Source of the DNA: CAYVXE01 sp964455375
GTDB taxonomy: Bacteria > Zhuqueibacterota > Zhuqueibacteria > Oceanimicrobiales > Oceanimicrobiaceae
Assembly: GCA_964455375.1 (NCBI GenBank)
Contig: CAYVXE010000007.1
Span: 9,027 to 73,026 of the forward strand
Length of the DNA stretch: 64,000 nucleotides
Reading direction: 5' to 3'
Shown piece by piece: positions 1 to 9,099 of the stretch. Within the stretch, counting starts at the first letter, position 1; each line of letters opens with the position of its first letter. The notes below the pieces were generated by a model that was not told where the DNA came from, searched no databases, and was given only the letters and a program-made list of their open reading frames with translations. Position numbers and translations under genes: made by a program.

Positions 1-21
1 GCGAATTATCGTTATTTTATC

Positions 22-50
22 TTGACAATAAATCATTTATTTCAGATATT
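22..50 (+). promoter_or_regulatory. weak candidate promoter upstream of the first gene
   Basis: TTGACA at 22-27 and GATATT at 45-50 are separated by 17 bases, as in a sigma-70-type promoter, about 100 bases before the first start codon. The region is A+T rich, so a chance match is quite possible. Nothing else is visible in bases 1-148. Confidence 0.25.
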
Positions 51-148
51 GAGTCAGCATCATCTCCTTCATAACTTTTGTCGCAAAAGTTAATTTGGCT
101 CAATATATTTGACTAAAATGCTACGGTCATAATTTAAATTAACATATC

Positions 149-832
149 ATGTCCAAGACGGATGAAAAAAGAACCACGCTCATTGCAGGAGCCGGCGGAC
201 TCACCGGTAATTATGTTATGCGAGCGCTGCTACGGGATGACACCTACCAAAAAGTAACTGCTTTAGTACGAAGGGAAATCCATTACCAGCATAAAAAGCT
301 ACATCAGGAGGTTGTTGATTTTAAATATTTGTCGGAAATGGCTCATCTATTTGAAGTTGACGACGTCTTTTGCTGTCTGGGCTCAACCATTAAACAGGCT
401 GGTTCGAAAGACAAATTTGTCAAAGTTGACTATACCTATCCGGTGGAAATGGCAAGACTCGCAATCGACAACGGCGTAAAAAGATTCATCGTCATGTCGT
501 CTATAGGAGCAAATTCTGATTCGGTAAATTTTTATTTAAATACCAAAGGAATCTTAGAGGATTCGTTAAAGATGTTCCAGTTCCCACATCTCATCATTGT
601 CAGACCATCAATATTAATGGGACAACGTCAATCCAAACGTCGTATTGAATCTGTTATGACTTTTTTCATGCGTTCAATCTCACCCATCCTGATTGGACGT
701 CTGAAACGCTATCGCCCCATTCTGGCAAAGCATGTGGCCTGGAGTATGGTTTATTTGGCAAAGACCGTAACCGAACCTGAAACCATTTGTGAATCGAACG
801 ATCTGCAAAGACTGTATGATGACCACCACTAA
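149..832 (+). CDS. NAD(P)-binding atypical SDR oxidoreductase (HTATIP2/TIP30-like)
   Basis: A 227-residue Rossmann-fold protein, about the normal length for this family. The dinucleotide loop is seen as G14-A-G16-G-L-T-G20, the family-typical CCLGST stretch lies at 75-80, and a possible catalytic pair Y129-x3-K133 follows S117/S118. Bacterial homologues related to eukaryotic HTATIP2/TIP30 are usually annotated as NAD(P)H-binding oxidoreductases without a known substrate. No signal peptide is present, so it should be cytoplasmic. It is followed 35 bases later by a lipoprotein serine hydrolase on the same strand, but the gap gives no functional hint. The fold is clear; the substrate cannot be inferred. 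Confidence 0.8.
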   Translation: MSKTDEKRTTLIAGAGGLTGNYVMRALLRDDTYQKVTALVRREIHYQHKKLHQEVVDFKYLSEMAHLFEVDDVFCCLGSTIKQAGSKDKFVKVDYTYPVEMARLAIDNGVKRFIVMSSIGANSDSVNFYLNTKGILEDSLKMFQFPHLIIVRPSILMGQRQSKRRIESVMTFFMRSISPILIGRLKRYRPILAKHVAWSMVYLAKTVTEPETICESNDLQRLYDDHH

Positions 833-867
833 GCATTAAATCTAATTCATTACCAAGCAGGATTTCC

Positions 868-1941
868 ATGAGACATCTTACATCCCTTCGTCTTTTTTTT
901 TGTATTTTCGTTTGCGTCATAGTCTTAAGTTTTGCCGGTTGTAAAATATCCAAAGAAGCACAGATCGACGGCTTTTTTGTAAATTATTCAGGAAAAGCAC
1001 CCGGGGCCGTGGTGATGGTGATAAAGAATGGTAATCCGGTCTTCAAAAAAGCGTACGGCCTGGCGAGCATGGAAACAAACGAGTTGATGCGTACCTTCAA
1101 CAATCTCCGGCTTGCGTCCATGACCAAACAATTTACCGCCACCTGCATTACGATGCTGGTAGAACGAGGCAAACTCACCTACATGACCACATTGAAAGAC
1201 ATCTTTCCCGATTTTCCTGATTACGGCAATTCAATTACCGTTTGGCATTTGCTGCACCATTCCTCCGGTTTGATTGCTTATGAAGATTTAATTCCGGATA
1301 CAGCCACGGTGCAGGTGCACGACAAAGATGTGCTCACTATGATGATGCAACAGGATTCAACGTATTTCTCTCCGGGAACAAAATACCGGTACAGCAACAC
1401 CGGCTACGCTGTGTTAGCAATGATTGTTGAAAAATCAGCAAACATGCCATTCGCTGAATTCTTAAAGAAAAACATTTTTGATCCGCTTGAGATGACCGGA
1501 TCAGTCGCTTATGAAAAGGGAATTTCAACCGTGAGAAACCGAGCCTATGGGTACGCTGTGGCAGATGATCACTTTGTATTTCGTGACCAAAGTCTTACCA
1601 GTGCGGTGTTGGGAGACGGCGGTATTTATTCCAATGTAAGCGATTTGTTTAAATGGGATCAGGCATTATATACGGACCGGTTAATTTCAAAATCATCTTT
1701 TACAAAAGCAACCACTCCGGATACGTTAGCGGATGGCACGGTCACCGGTTATGGATTCGGCTGGCGCATTGACATGTTTCATGGTCACAAACGCATGCAC
1801 CATACCGGCGGAACCTCCGGTTTCAGCACCATCATCCAAAGATACCCGGATGACCATTTCACCGTTCTCATTCTGACAAACCGTGATCAGCCGTCTGTTG
1901 CTCCCATTGCAGACAAAATCGCTGAATTGTATTTGTTGTAG
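868..1941 (+). CDS. lipoprotein serine hydrolase, beta-lactamase class C / DD-peptidase fold
   Basis: 357 residues. The N-terminus has a hydrophobic segment ending in a lipobox (S-F-A-G-C25), so the mature protein is probably a lipid-anchored periplasmic or outer-membrane enzyme. The three motifs of the class C / AmpH-like serine hydrolase family are present: S84-M-T-K87 (nucleophile and general base), Y175-S-N177, and H312-T-G314 replacing KTG. Members include D-aminopeptidases, esterases and peptidoglycan hydrolases, so the substrate is open; true beta-lactamase activity should not be assumed. The gene ends 3 bases before the next start codon, so the two are probably co-transcribed. Two further penicillin-binding-fold hydrolases occur in the window (6,668 and 58,361). 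Confidence 0.85.
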   Translation: MRHLTSLRLFFCIFVCVIVLSFAGCKISKEAQIDGFFVNYSGKAPGAVVMVIKNGNPVFKKAYGLASMETNELMRTFNNLRLASMTKQFTATCITMLVERGKLTYMTTLKDIFPDFPDYGNSITVWHLLHHSSGLIAYEDLIPDTATVQVHDKDVLTMMMQQDSTYFSPGTKYRYSNTGYAVLAMIVEKSANMPFAEFLKKNIFDPLEMTGSVAYEKGISTVRNRAYGYAVADDHFVFRDQSLTSAVLGDGGIYSNVSDLFKWDQALYTDRLISKSSFTKATTPDTLADGTVTGYGFGWRIDMFHGHKRMHHTGGTSGFSTIIQRYPDDHFTVLILTNRDQPSVAPIADKIAELYLL

Positions 1942-1944
1942 GAT

Positions 1945-2832
1945 ATGTTTGAACCAAATACATTATGGGCACAAATCGTTGAACGCACTGACGCAGCCAT
2001 CGCAACGGGACATTTAATTTCAATTCCAACCCACTCTGAAATTGTAGAAGATGGAGGGTTGCGTTTCCTCGTACGCATTGCAAAGAATCTGGAATTCAAG
2101 AAAAGGCAACGACAGCTTCACAATTCCACGGACACATCCCCAAGCTACAATCCATTCTTGCCCTATGACGAGAACATGTATGTAACTGACATTTCAGACT
2201 CTCACATCTGTCTGCTCAATAAATTCAATGTGGTAAAGCATCATATTCTCATTGTGACTCGTCGCTTTGAAAGTCAGGGGCGTTTTTTGACGTATGAAGA
2301 TTTTCTTGCATTATGGACCTGCATGTTCGAATTTGATGGATTGGGATTCTACAACGCCGGGAGACTTGCTGGTGCCAGTCAAACACACAAGCACCTGCAG
2401 ATGATTCCGTTATCAACTGCCCTTGATGGAGATCGATTACCCTTAGAGAAGGCCATCGAGAAAACAGGAACTCACTCAAAAATATTCACCTCGGAATTGC
2501 TACCTTTTAAGCATGCGTTTATTAAAATAACGCCTGACTGGTTGTCCTCTCCGGAGATAGCAGCTAAAAAGACCTTGGAAAGTTATCTTAATATGCTCGC
2601 ATTTACGGACATCGCATGCACCCAAAAGGATGACAGTACCGGACCTTACAATCTTCTGCTGACGCGCAACTGGATGTTTCTCGCAGCCCGTTCTAAAGAA
2701 TCGTTTCAATCCATCTCAATCAACGCACTGGGATTTGCTGGGTCTTTCTTTGTACGGAACCGCACAGGGTTACACGTTGTTAAAAAAACCGGACCGCTCA
2801 CTATTCTCAAAAACGTGGCCGTTTCTCATTAA
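1945..2832 (+). CDS. ATP adenylyltransferase / Ap4A phosphorylase-like protein
   Basis: 295 residues, similar in size to bacterial and yeast Ap4A phosphorylases (HIT/GalT superfamily). The catalytic H-x-H-x-Q motif is visible as H148-K-H150-L-Q152. It is preceded by the family stretch N69-P-F-L-P-Y and the segment around H99-H100 that helps form the nucleotide pocket. The C-terminal half has the extra domain of this family. Enzymes of this type split diadenosine tetraphosphate with phosphate to give ADP and ATP, or run the reverse reaction. The start is 3 bases after the preceding stop, indicating translational coupling with the serine hydrolase gene, though no functional link is obvious. No signal peptide, so cytoplasmic. 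Confidence 0.8.
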   Translation: MFEPNTLWAQIVERTDAAIATGHLISIPTHSEIVEDGGLRFLVRIAKNLEFKKRQRQLHNSTDTSPSYNPFLPYDENMYVTDISDSHICLLNKFNVVKHHILIVTRRFESQGRFLTYEDFLALWTCMFEFDGLGFYNAGRLAGASQTHKHLQMIPLSTALDGDRLPLEKAIEKTGTHSKIFTSELLPFKHAFIKITPDWLSSPEIAAKKTLESYLNMLAFTDIACTQKDDSTGPYNLLLTRNWMFLAARSKESFQSISINALGFAGSFFVRNRTGLHVVKKTGPLTILKNVAVSH

Positions 2833-2945
2833 ATTATTTATGAAAGGATGTAACATTTTTTCCCAAACTCCGTAAAATTGATGTTGGTTACTGTAACACA
2901 TTTTTTATTTCCACACGAATTTAATCACAAACCCCGGAGGCGAGG

Positions 2946-5900
2946 ATGAGAAGAACATGGCTTTCTATTGTATCAATTTTGCTTTTAGCTTTCTGTACAA
3001 ATTCACTATTTGCCCAAAAGGAAGCACGTTTGCTGCGTTTCCCGACCATTTATGAAAATCAGCTTGTTTTCACCTATGCAGGCGACCTGTACACAGTAGC
3101 TTCTACCGGTGGCATTGCGCGCAAACTTACAAATCATACAGGGTTTGAAATGTTTGCCAGGTTTTCTCCGGATGGCAAACAATTGGCGTTCACAGGCCAG
3201 TACGACGGTAACACAGAAGTCTACCTTATGCCGGCAACAGGTGGCGTTCCAAAACGTCTTACCATAACCGCCACCCTGGGGCGAGATGATGTCGCCGACC
3301 GCATGGGACCGAACAACATCGTCATGACCTGGACACCTGACGGACAAAAAATTATTTTCCGGTCGCGCATGATTTCCTTTAATAGTTTCAACGGTTCCCT
3401 GTTTACAATTTCGGTCAATGGTGGTTTGGCTGAACAAATTCCCGTTCCCCGGGGCGGATTTTGCAGTTTTTCCCCGGACGGTAAAAAAATGGCGTACAAT
3501 CGTATTTTCAGGGAATTCCGGACGTGGAAACGTTACCGCGGCGGCATGGCAGACGACATCTGGACTTATGATTTTGCCACCAAACAAATTGAAAACATCA
3601 CCAACAATCCGGCGCAAGACATCATCCCTATGTGGCGTGGAACAAAAATCTATTTCCTCTCCGACCGCGATGAAAACAAACGCATGAATCTCTTTGTCTA
3701 TGATTTGACGACAAAAGAAACCCAAAAACTCACAAACTATGTTGATTTTGATATTAAGTTTCCATCGCTGGGAAAAAATGCGCTGGTGTACGAGAACGGC
3801 GGTTATATTTACCGCTTCGACCTGAACACGCAACAAGCTCAAAAAGTGCCAATCACCATCGCCGACGATTTGGTTTCCGGCCGCAGCGAGCTTAAAAACG
3901 TCAGCAAAAATGTGAGCAATTATGAAATTGCACCGGATGGACATCGTGCCTTATTTGGCGCACACGGCGATGTTTTCACCGTTCCCGAAAAACACGGAGC
4001 AACGCGCAATCTAACGCAAACACCCGGCATTCATGAGCGCAATTCAAAATGGTCGCCGGACGGCAAATGGATTTCATTCATTTCCGACAAAACCGGTGAA
4101 GACGAAATCTACATCACGGCGCAGGACGGTTCCGGAACGCCAGTGCAAATCACCCAAAATGCTACCACCTACAAATACCAACCTATCTGGTCACCGGACA
4201 GCAAAAAACTCCTGTGGTCAGACCGCGAACAACGGCTGCGTTACGTAGACATCCGAACAAAAGTCACCAAAGATATCGACAAAGCAACGGCGTGGGAAAT
4301 CCGGCAATACGCGTGGTCTCCGAACAGCAAATGGGTCGCTTACACCCGGCCGGAAGAAAAGTCCATGAGTAAAATTTACCTGTACTCGGTGGCAACCGGG
4401 AAAACACAGGAGGTGACAGACGGCTGGTACGAAACAGGATCTCCGGCATTCGGTTTAAACGGAAAATATCTCTTCTTTACCTCTGACCGCGACTTCAATC
4501 CTATCTACAGTTGGACGGAATGGAACCATGCTTACCAGGACATGGAACGTATCTACCTCGTCACGCTGGCAAATGACGTACAATCGCCGTTTCATCCCAA
4601 AAGTGATGAAGTGGACATAAAAACAGAACCTGAGGACAAGAAGAAATCAGCCAGCAAAAAATCCGATAAAAAGGAAGATAGTGAAAAATCCGTGTCTGTA
4701 AAAGTTGATTTTGATGGCTTAAAAGATAGGGTTGTTGGTCTGCCCGTCGAGGCCTCAAGTTACCGGCAATTGGTTTCGGTGGGAGACAACTTGTATTACA
4801 TCCGCAACGGTAGTAAGGACAAAAAGTCTCTTTTATTCATGTACGATTTGAAAGAAGAAAAAGAGACCGAACTCGGCCAGGTCGACGGTTTCGAAATTTC
4901 CGACGATGCTAAAAAAATGCTGGTTTCGCAAAATCATTCCTATGCCATCATCGATCTGCCAAAATCAAAAGTGACGATAAAAGACAAACTGGATTTGTCA
5001 GGCATGGAAATGCAACTGAATCTGCACGCGGAATGGCGGGACATTTTCGAAGAATCCTGGCGCCAGATGCGTGAATTCTTTTACGCTCCCAATATGCACG
5101 GCCTCGATTGGAAAGCTGTTCGGGATAAATACGCTGTCCTGCTGCCGTACGTAAACCACCGCAACGATTTGACTTACATTCTCGGTGAAATGATGGGTGA
5201 GCTCAATATAGGTCATTCGTATGTCGGCGGCGGCGAAAGACCCAGCCCAAAACGCATAAAGACTGGTCTTCTCGGCGCGCAGTTGGAAAGGGATGCGTCG
5301 TCAAAATACTACCGAATCAAAAAAATACTGCGCGGCCAGAATTGGGATAAAACATTGATCTCTCCGCTCACCGAAATTGGTGTGAACGCCAATGATGGTG
5401 ACTACATTCTGGCAATTGACGGTAAACCTACAAACTCGATGATCAATATTTATGCAGCCCTCATCAATACAGTCGGCAAGCAAGTTAAACTAACCCTGAA
5501 TTCACAACCCATCATGAAGGGCAGTAGAGAGGTTACCGTAAAACCCATAGGCGATGAGTCCCAACTCTACTATTTCAACTGGGTGCAAACTAATATTGAA
5601 AAAGTAAACAAAGCAACAAACGGCAAGGTCGGCTACGTACACATCCCGGATATGGGACGGCATGGATTGAACGAATTTGTTAAATATTACTATCCGCAAA
5701 TCCGCAAAAAGGCACTCATCGTCGATGTGCGCGGCAATGGCGGGGGAAATGTGTCGCCGATGATTATCGAACGGTTGCGCCGTGAAGCAGCAATGATTAC
5801 CATCGCACGCAACACCGCGCCGTCCCCCAATCCCGGTGGGATGATTTACGGTCCCATGGTGTGCCTCGCAGACGAATTCTCCGCGTCAGACGGCGACATT

Positions 5901-6227
5901 TTCACCTACCGCTTTAAGAAACACCACCTCGGTAAAGTCATCGGTAAACGTACATGGGGAGGCGTGGTCGGCATCCGTGGATCTTTACCGTTACTCGATG
6001 GCGGCTTCTTAAACAAGCCGGAATTCTCAAGGTACGATTTGGAAGGCAAAAAATGGATTATGGAAGGTCACGGCGTCGACCCGGACATCTATGTGGACAA
6101 CGACCCAGCCAAAGAGTTTGCCGGTGATGACCAGCAGCTCAACAAAGCCATCGACGTCATTCTCGATGAACTAAAAACCAAAGAAAAGACGGTTCCACCA
6201 CCACCGCCTTATCCGGATAAACATTAA
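2946..6227 (+). CDS. Tricorn-type protease homologue: beta-propeller, PDZ and S41 peptidase domains
   Basis: 1093 residues, close to the length of archaeal Tricorn (about 1070). An N-terminal signal peptide (residues 1-24) predicts export. Residues 40-580 carry repeated TolB/WD-type blades with FSPDGK- and WSPDGK-like motifs, a Lys/Glu/Ser-rich linker lies near 560-590, and the C-terminal part has the C1, PDZ and S41 core. Catalytic residues can be matched to Tricorn: H757-S758 in GHS, nucleophile S981 followed by D982 in SDGD, and E1040 in MEGHGVDPD. The family degrades short peptides. A good ribosome site (GGAGG, 5 bases before the ATG) fixes the start. The gene stands alone and ends at a strong terminator at 6,311-6,351. 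A Pro-rich tail closes the protein. Confidence 0.92.
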   Translation: MRRTWLSIVSILLLAFCTNSLFAQKEARLLRFPTIYENQLVFTYAGDLYTVASTGGIARKLTNHTGFEMFARFSPDGKQLAFTGQYDGNTEVYLMPATGGVPKRLTITATLGRDDVADRMGPNNIVMTWTPDGQKIIFRSRMISFNSFNGSLFTISVNGGLAEQIPVPRGGFCSFSPDGKKMAYNRIFREFRTWKRYRGGMADDIWTYDFATKQIENITNNPAQDIIPMWRGTKIYFLSDRDENKRMNLFVYDLTTKETQKLTNYVDFDIKFPSLGKNALVYENGGYIYRFDLNTQQAQKVPITIADDLVSGRSELKNVSKNVSNYEIAPDGHRALFGAHGDVFTVPEKHGATRNLTQTPGIHERNSKWSPDGKWISFISDKTGEDEIYITAQDGSGTPVQITQNATTYKYQPIWSPDSKKLLWSDREQRLRYVDIRTKVTKDIDKATAWEIRQYAWSPNSKWVAYTRPEEKSMSKIYLYSVATGKTQEVTDGWYETGSPAFGLNGKYLFFTSDRDFNPIYSWTEWNHAYQDMERIYLVTLANDVQSPFHPKSDEVDIKTEPEDKKKSASKKSDKKEDSEKSVSVKVDFDGLKDRVVGLPVEASSYRQLVSVGDNLYYIRNGSKDKKSLLFMYDLKEEKETELGQVDGFEISDDAKKMLVSQNHSYAIIDLPKSKVTIKDKLDLSGMEMQLNLHAEWRDIFEESWRQMREFFYAPNMHGLDWKAVRDKYAVLLPYVNHRNDLTYILGEMMGELNIGHSYVGGGERPSPKRIKTGLLGAQLERDASSKYYRIKKILRGQNWDKTLISPLTEIGVNANDGDYILAIDGKPTNSMINIYAALINTVGKQVKLTLNSQPIMKGSREVTVKPIGDESQLYYFNWVQTNIEKVNKATNGKVGYVHIPDMGRHGLNEFVKYYYPQIRKKALIVDVRGNGGGNVSPMIIERLRREAAMITIARNTAPSPNPGGMIYGPMVCLADEFSASDGDIFTYRFKKHHLGKVIGKRTWGGVVGIRGSLPLLDGGFLNKPEFSRYDLEGKKWIMEGHGVDPDIYVDNDPAKEFAGDDQQLNKAIDVILDELKTKEKTVPPPPPYPDKH

Positions 6228-6310
6228 TTCAGTCGTTCTGGAATAATCCGAGGGCGACTGATCCCTAAATGAATGGGACACGAATTTAGCCGATAAAATA
6301 GAATTGAACG

Positions 6311-6351
6311 AAAAAAAGGAGGCGCTCAAATATTGAGTGCCTCTTTTTTTT
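6311..6351 (+). terminator. rho-independent terminator after the Tricorn-like gene
   Basis: A 10-bp stem pairs GAGGCGCTCA (6,319-6,328) with TGAGTGCCTC (6,334-6,343), including one G-U pair, around a short A/T loop. Eight T residues follow at 6,344-6,351. An A-run precedes the stem, so weak function on the other strand is possible. Confidence 0.85.
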
Positions 6352-6452
6352 GAACAAATTATTTTACTTGATTTTTTAACAGAAAGCTCCTAAACTTATC
6401 TTTAAATCTTTTTTCATGAAAACATTTATATAAAGTTAACCAAGAGGTGAAC

Positions 6453-6671
6453 ATGCACATTTCAATCGAATACTGCGGTGTTTGAAACTATTTACCGAAA
6501 GCCTCCAGTTTGAAGGCAGACCTTAAAAATAAATTTTCCGATATTCAAATCGAACTCATTGAAAGTTCCGGCGGTGTCTTTGAAGTCAAAAAAGATGGTG
6601 AGTTGATTTTTTCTAAAAAACAACTGGGACGTTTCCCGGAACATGAAGAAATTTTTGCAAGTCTCAAATGA
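6453..6671 (+). CDS. SelW/Rdx-family selenoprotein with in-frame UGA (Sec at residue 11)
   Basis: Reading through the TGA at 6,483-6,485 gives a 72-residue protein. It starts with a beta strand and then Y-C8-G-V-U11-N-Y-L-P-K, the CxxU redox motif of SelW-type thioredoxin-fold proteins, and continues with the family's second half (GVFEVKKDGELIFSKK near residues 42-57), so the reading frame is intact on both sides of the stop. A ribosome site (AGAGGTGA) lies just before the ATG, and the final AAATGA overlaps the next start by 4 bases. A hairpin suited to a bacterial SECIS follows the UGA. Family members are small thiol oxidoreductases of uncertain partner. Alternatives are a Cys homologue broken by a nonsense mutation or a sequencing error, both less likely given the exact position. 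The genome must carry SelA/B/C/D; none are in this window. Confidence 0.8.
6486..6525 (+). promoter_or_regulatory. candidate bacterial SECIS element downstream of UGA
   Basis: GCCT (6,501-6,504) pairs with AGGC (6,514-6,517). A C-A mismatch and a further C-G pair (6,506/6,512) leave an apical loop AGTTT (6,507-6,511) containing the G-U pair of bases seen in bacterial SECIS loops. The loop lies about 22 bases after the UGA, inside the usual range. The stem is short, so support is moderate. Confidence 0.45.
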
Positions 6672-7576
6672 CCGGCGCGCTTGCAGTTTGTTGCTTACCA
6701 TTCATTTTCCTTGCATGCAGCCCGGCAAAAAATGAAATGGATTTAACCTTCCTCAAAGAGAAAATCCAAAATCAAATCAACGCCGTTCCTGAAACAGTCG
6801 TTGCGGTTGCATATAAGGACTTACGTTCCCACAAGACGCTGTTCATCCATGAAAAGGAGATGATGCATGCTGCCAGCACCATGAAAGTCCCGGTCATGAT
6901 GGAAGTTTTCAAACAGGCAGCAACCGGACAATTTCAGTTAACGGATTCTCTACTGGTAAAAGATGAATTTCACAGCATCATAGACGGCAGCCTGTATGCC
7001 ATGGATATCGGCGAAGACTCCGACGACATTCTCTATTCCAAAATCGGGCATAAGATGAGCCTTCATGACCTCGTCTTTCACATGATCACCGTCAGCAGCA
7101 ACCTTGCAACGAACATCCTCATCGAATTTGTAGGCGCTGAAAACGTCCAGAGAACCATGAAGAGCCTTGGGGCCAATGACATCCAGATTCTACGAGGCGT
7201 GGAAGACCTCAGAGCTTACCGGGCAGGAAAGAACAATCGCACCGACGCTTATGATTTATTACAAATCCTGCAAGCCATCGCTCAAAAAGAATTTGTATCG
7301 CAACAGGCTTGTGAGGATATGTTGGAAATTTTATTTGCCCAAAAATATAATACAAAAATCCCGGCACAATTACCAAAGGGCACCAGGGTTGCACACAAGA
7401 CTGGGTCCATTACAAAAATCAACCATGATTGTGGCATTATTTACCCCGCAGACAGCCCTCCATATATTTTAGTCGTTCTAACAAAAGGCTACAAAAATAA
7501 CAAGCAATCGGAGAAGTTGATTGCAGACATTTCAAAACAGATTTACAACTATCACAATTCCCTTTACAATCCCTGA
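6668..7576 (+). CDS. lipoprotein with class A beta-lactamase-like serine hydrolase domain
   Basis: 302 residues. A very short hydrophobic leader ends in a lipobox (F-L-A-C17), so it is probably an exported lipoprotein. Motifs of the class A fold are S70-T-M-K73, S143-S-N145 (in place of SDN) and K244-T-G246. The region where the class A deacylating Glu166 sits reads RGVEDL near residue 179; whether this glutamate is equivalent needs alignment. Proteins with such changes may be penicillin-binding esterases or transpeptidase relatives rather than antibiotic-destroying enzymes. The start codon overlaps the stop of the SelW-like gene (ATGA), so the two are translationally coupled. The 263 bases after it (7,577-7,839) hold only a loose hairpin at 7,627-7,665 and A+T-rich DNA. 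Confidence 0.8.
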   Translation: MTGALAVCCLPFIFLACSPAKNEMDLTFLKEKIQNQINAVPETVVAVAYKDLRSHKTLFIHEKEMMHAASTMKVPVMMEVFKQAATGQFQLTDSLLVKDEFHSIIDGSLYAMDIGEDSDDILYSKIGHKMSLHDLVFHMITVSSNLATNILIEFVGAENVQRTMKSLGANDIQILRGVEDLRAYRAGKNNRTDAYDLLQILQAIAQKEFVSQQACEDMLEILFAQKYNTKIPAQLPKGTRVAHKTGSITKINHDCGIIYPADSPPYILVVLTKGYKNNKQSEKLIADISKQIYNYHNSLYNP

Positions 7577-7781
7577 AACCGCCGGACAACAAATTCTACC
7601 CTCCAAAATCCAAATTAAACCAGTACTTGAAGAATAAACCTCCCTTCAAAAATGGTATTCTTCAGGTGTCGTATTTCATAGCTATCATTTAGTATTTAAG
7701 TTTTTATGTACAAGTTATTTTTTTAACTTTTTTTTATTGTTATTCGGAATAAAGTTTTGTTTATTTATGTTCTACACAAAA

Positions 7782-7799
7782 TATGCACATTCATGCATA
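7782..7799. promoter_or_regulatory. perfect inverted repeat upstream of the arsM-like cluster (possible operator)
   Basis: TATGCA (7,782-7,787) and TGCATA (7,794-7,799) form a perfect dyad with a 6-base spacer, 41-58 bases before the first start codon of the four-gene cluster. It could be a repressor site; no regulator gene is adjacent, so this is speculative. Confidence 0.25.
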
Positions 7800-7839
7800 C
7801 TTGCAATCATGTTCGTTAGTATAGTCTGGTGAAGAATTT

Positions 7840-9096
7840 ATGCGTACCAAAAACATTACGATTATCGGTGCAGGCCCCATAGGACTGGAAACAGCGCTTT
7901 ACGCGCAAGAGCTGGGTTACGAGGTAACCATCTTTGAAAAAGGGAATATTGCAGAAAATATTCAGAGTTGGGGACACGTTCGTCTTTTTTCGCCTTTTGC
8001 AATGAACCATTCCCCCCTGGGTCTTCAATTGTTACACCAGCACAATCCGGAGTGGCAACAACCAGACGAAAATGTTTATCTCACCGGCATCGAATTTGTA
8101 GAAGCGTATTTAAAACCCTTAAGTCAACTACCAGAAATTAGACAGAACTTGAAAACAGAAACGAGGGTAATCACTCTATCCCGGAACGACGTCCTGAAAG
8201 GTGAATTCATCGGAAGGCCGGAACGCGCCGAGCGTCCGTTCAGAATTCTTACCGAAGATAAAACCGGTCAGGAAAGAATCAATTCAGCAGACATCATCAT
8301 CGATACATCCGGGGTGTACGACATGCCAAACTGGTTGGGATCAGGCGGTATTCCCGCAGTGGGAGAACGCAACAGCCGACCCCATATCGACTATCATCTC
8401 AAAGATATTTATGGTAAGGACCGGGAAAAATTTGCCAACAAAAGCACCCTTCTCGTCGGGTCGGGGTATTCGGCGGCTACTGCCGTTATCGACTTTGAAA
8501 ATCTCATCCGCGAGGAACCGAAAACCTCTTTACTCTGGATAGTACGGGGTTTCACGCAGAATCCCATTCCCGTCATTGAGGGTGATCAACTGGAAGGCCG
8601 GGAAGGTTTAACAACCCGTGCGAATCGTATCGCCAAAAGCAACACCACAAACATCGAATTCAAAAATCAAACGTCTATTGAAGCGATACAGTATTTTGGA
8701 GATAAAAGGGAGTTCACCGTTGAATTACGCCGTAAAGGAGAGGTCGAGACCCTTCACGTGGACAATATCCTGGCGAATGTCGGCTATGGGCCGGACAATT
8801 CCATTTACCGTGAATTGCAAATCCACGAGTGCTACGCATCCCGCGGCCCCATGAAATTATCTGCGGCATTGCTGGGAAGCACCTCTGACGACTGTTTAAC
8901 GCAGCAAAGTTTAGGGGCGGAAACACTTAAGAATCCGGAGCCGAATTTTTTCATCATCGGCAGTAAAAGCTATGGTCGAAATTCCACGTTTCTCATTCGC
9001 ACCGGTTTGAGCCAAATCGTCGAAGTTTTTTCTCTTATCAACGGAAACCCGGAACTCAATTTATACAAAAACCCCATACCGGAAGAGGTCAACTGA
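7840..9096 (+). CDS. FAD/NAD(P)-binding oxidoreductase of the arsM-like cluster
   Basis: 418 residues. An N-terminal FAD-binding Rossmann motif G10-A-G12-P-I-G15 is followed by an acidic strand end (FEKG), and a second nucleotide-binding loop (V-G-S-G-Y-S-A, about residue 210) lies mid-protein, the layout of flavin monooxygenases and lysine/ornithine N-hydroxylase relatives. No signal peptide or membrane segment is seen. It is the first of four tightly spaced genes; the next starts 3 bases after its stop. In this setting it might oxidise or reduce an arsenical or a radical SAM product, but that is inference from context. I do not recognise a characterised close homologue. Confidence 0.75.
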   Translation: MRTKNITIIGAGPIGLETALYAQELGYEVTIFEKGNIAENIQSWGHVRLFSPFAMNHSPLGLQLLHQHNPEWQQPDENVYLTGIEFVEAYLKPLSQLPEIRQNLKTETRVITLSRNDVLKGEFIGRPERAERPFRILTEDKTGQERINSADIIIDTSGVYDMPNWLGSGGIPAVGERNSRPHIDYHLKDIYGKDREKFANKSTLLVGSGYSAATAVIDFENLIREEPKTSLLWIVRGFTQNPIPVIEGDQLEGREGLTTRANRIAKSNTTNIEFKNQTSIEAIQYFGDKREFTVELRRKGEVETLHVDNILANVGYGPDNSIYRELQIHECYASRGPMKLSAALLGSTSDDCLTQQSLGAETLKNPEPNFFIIGSKSYGRNSTFLIRTGLSQIVEVFSLINGNPELNLYKNPIPEEVN

Positions 9097-9099
9097 CTG

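Noticed and set aside
3006..3944. 312-codon open frame antisense to the Tricorn-like gene
   Set aside because: It lies wholly inside a strongly supported gene, has no ribosome site or recognisable domain, and is a codon-bias shadow.
7627..7665. terminator after the class A-like lipoprotein gene
   Set aside because: The 8-10 bp stem has a 19-base loop and no T-run after it, so it does not meet the usual criteria.
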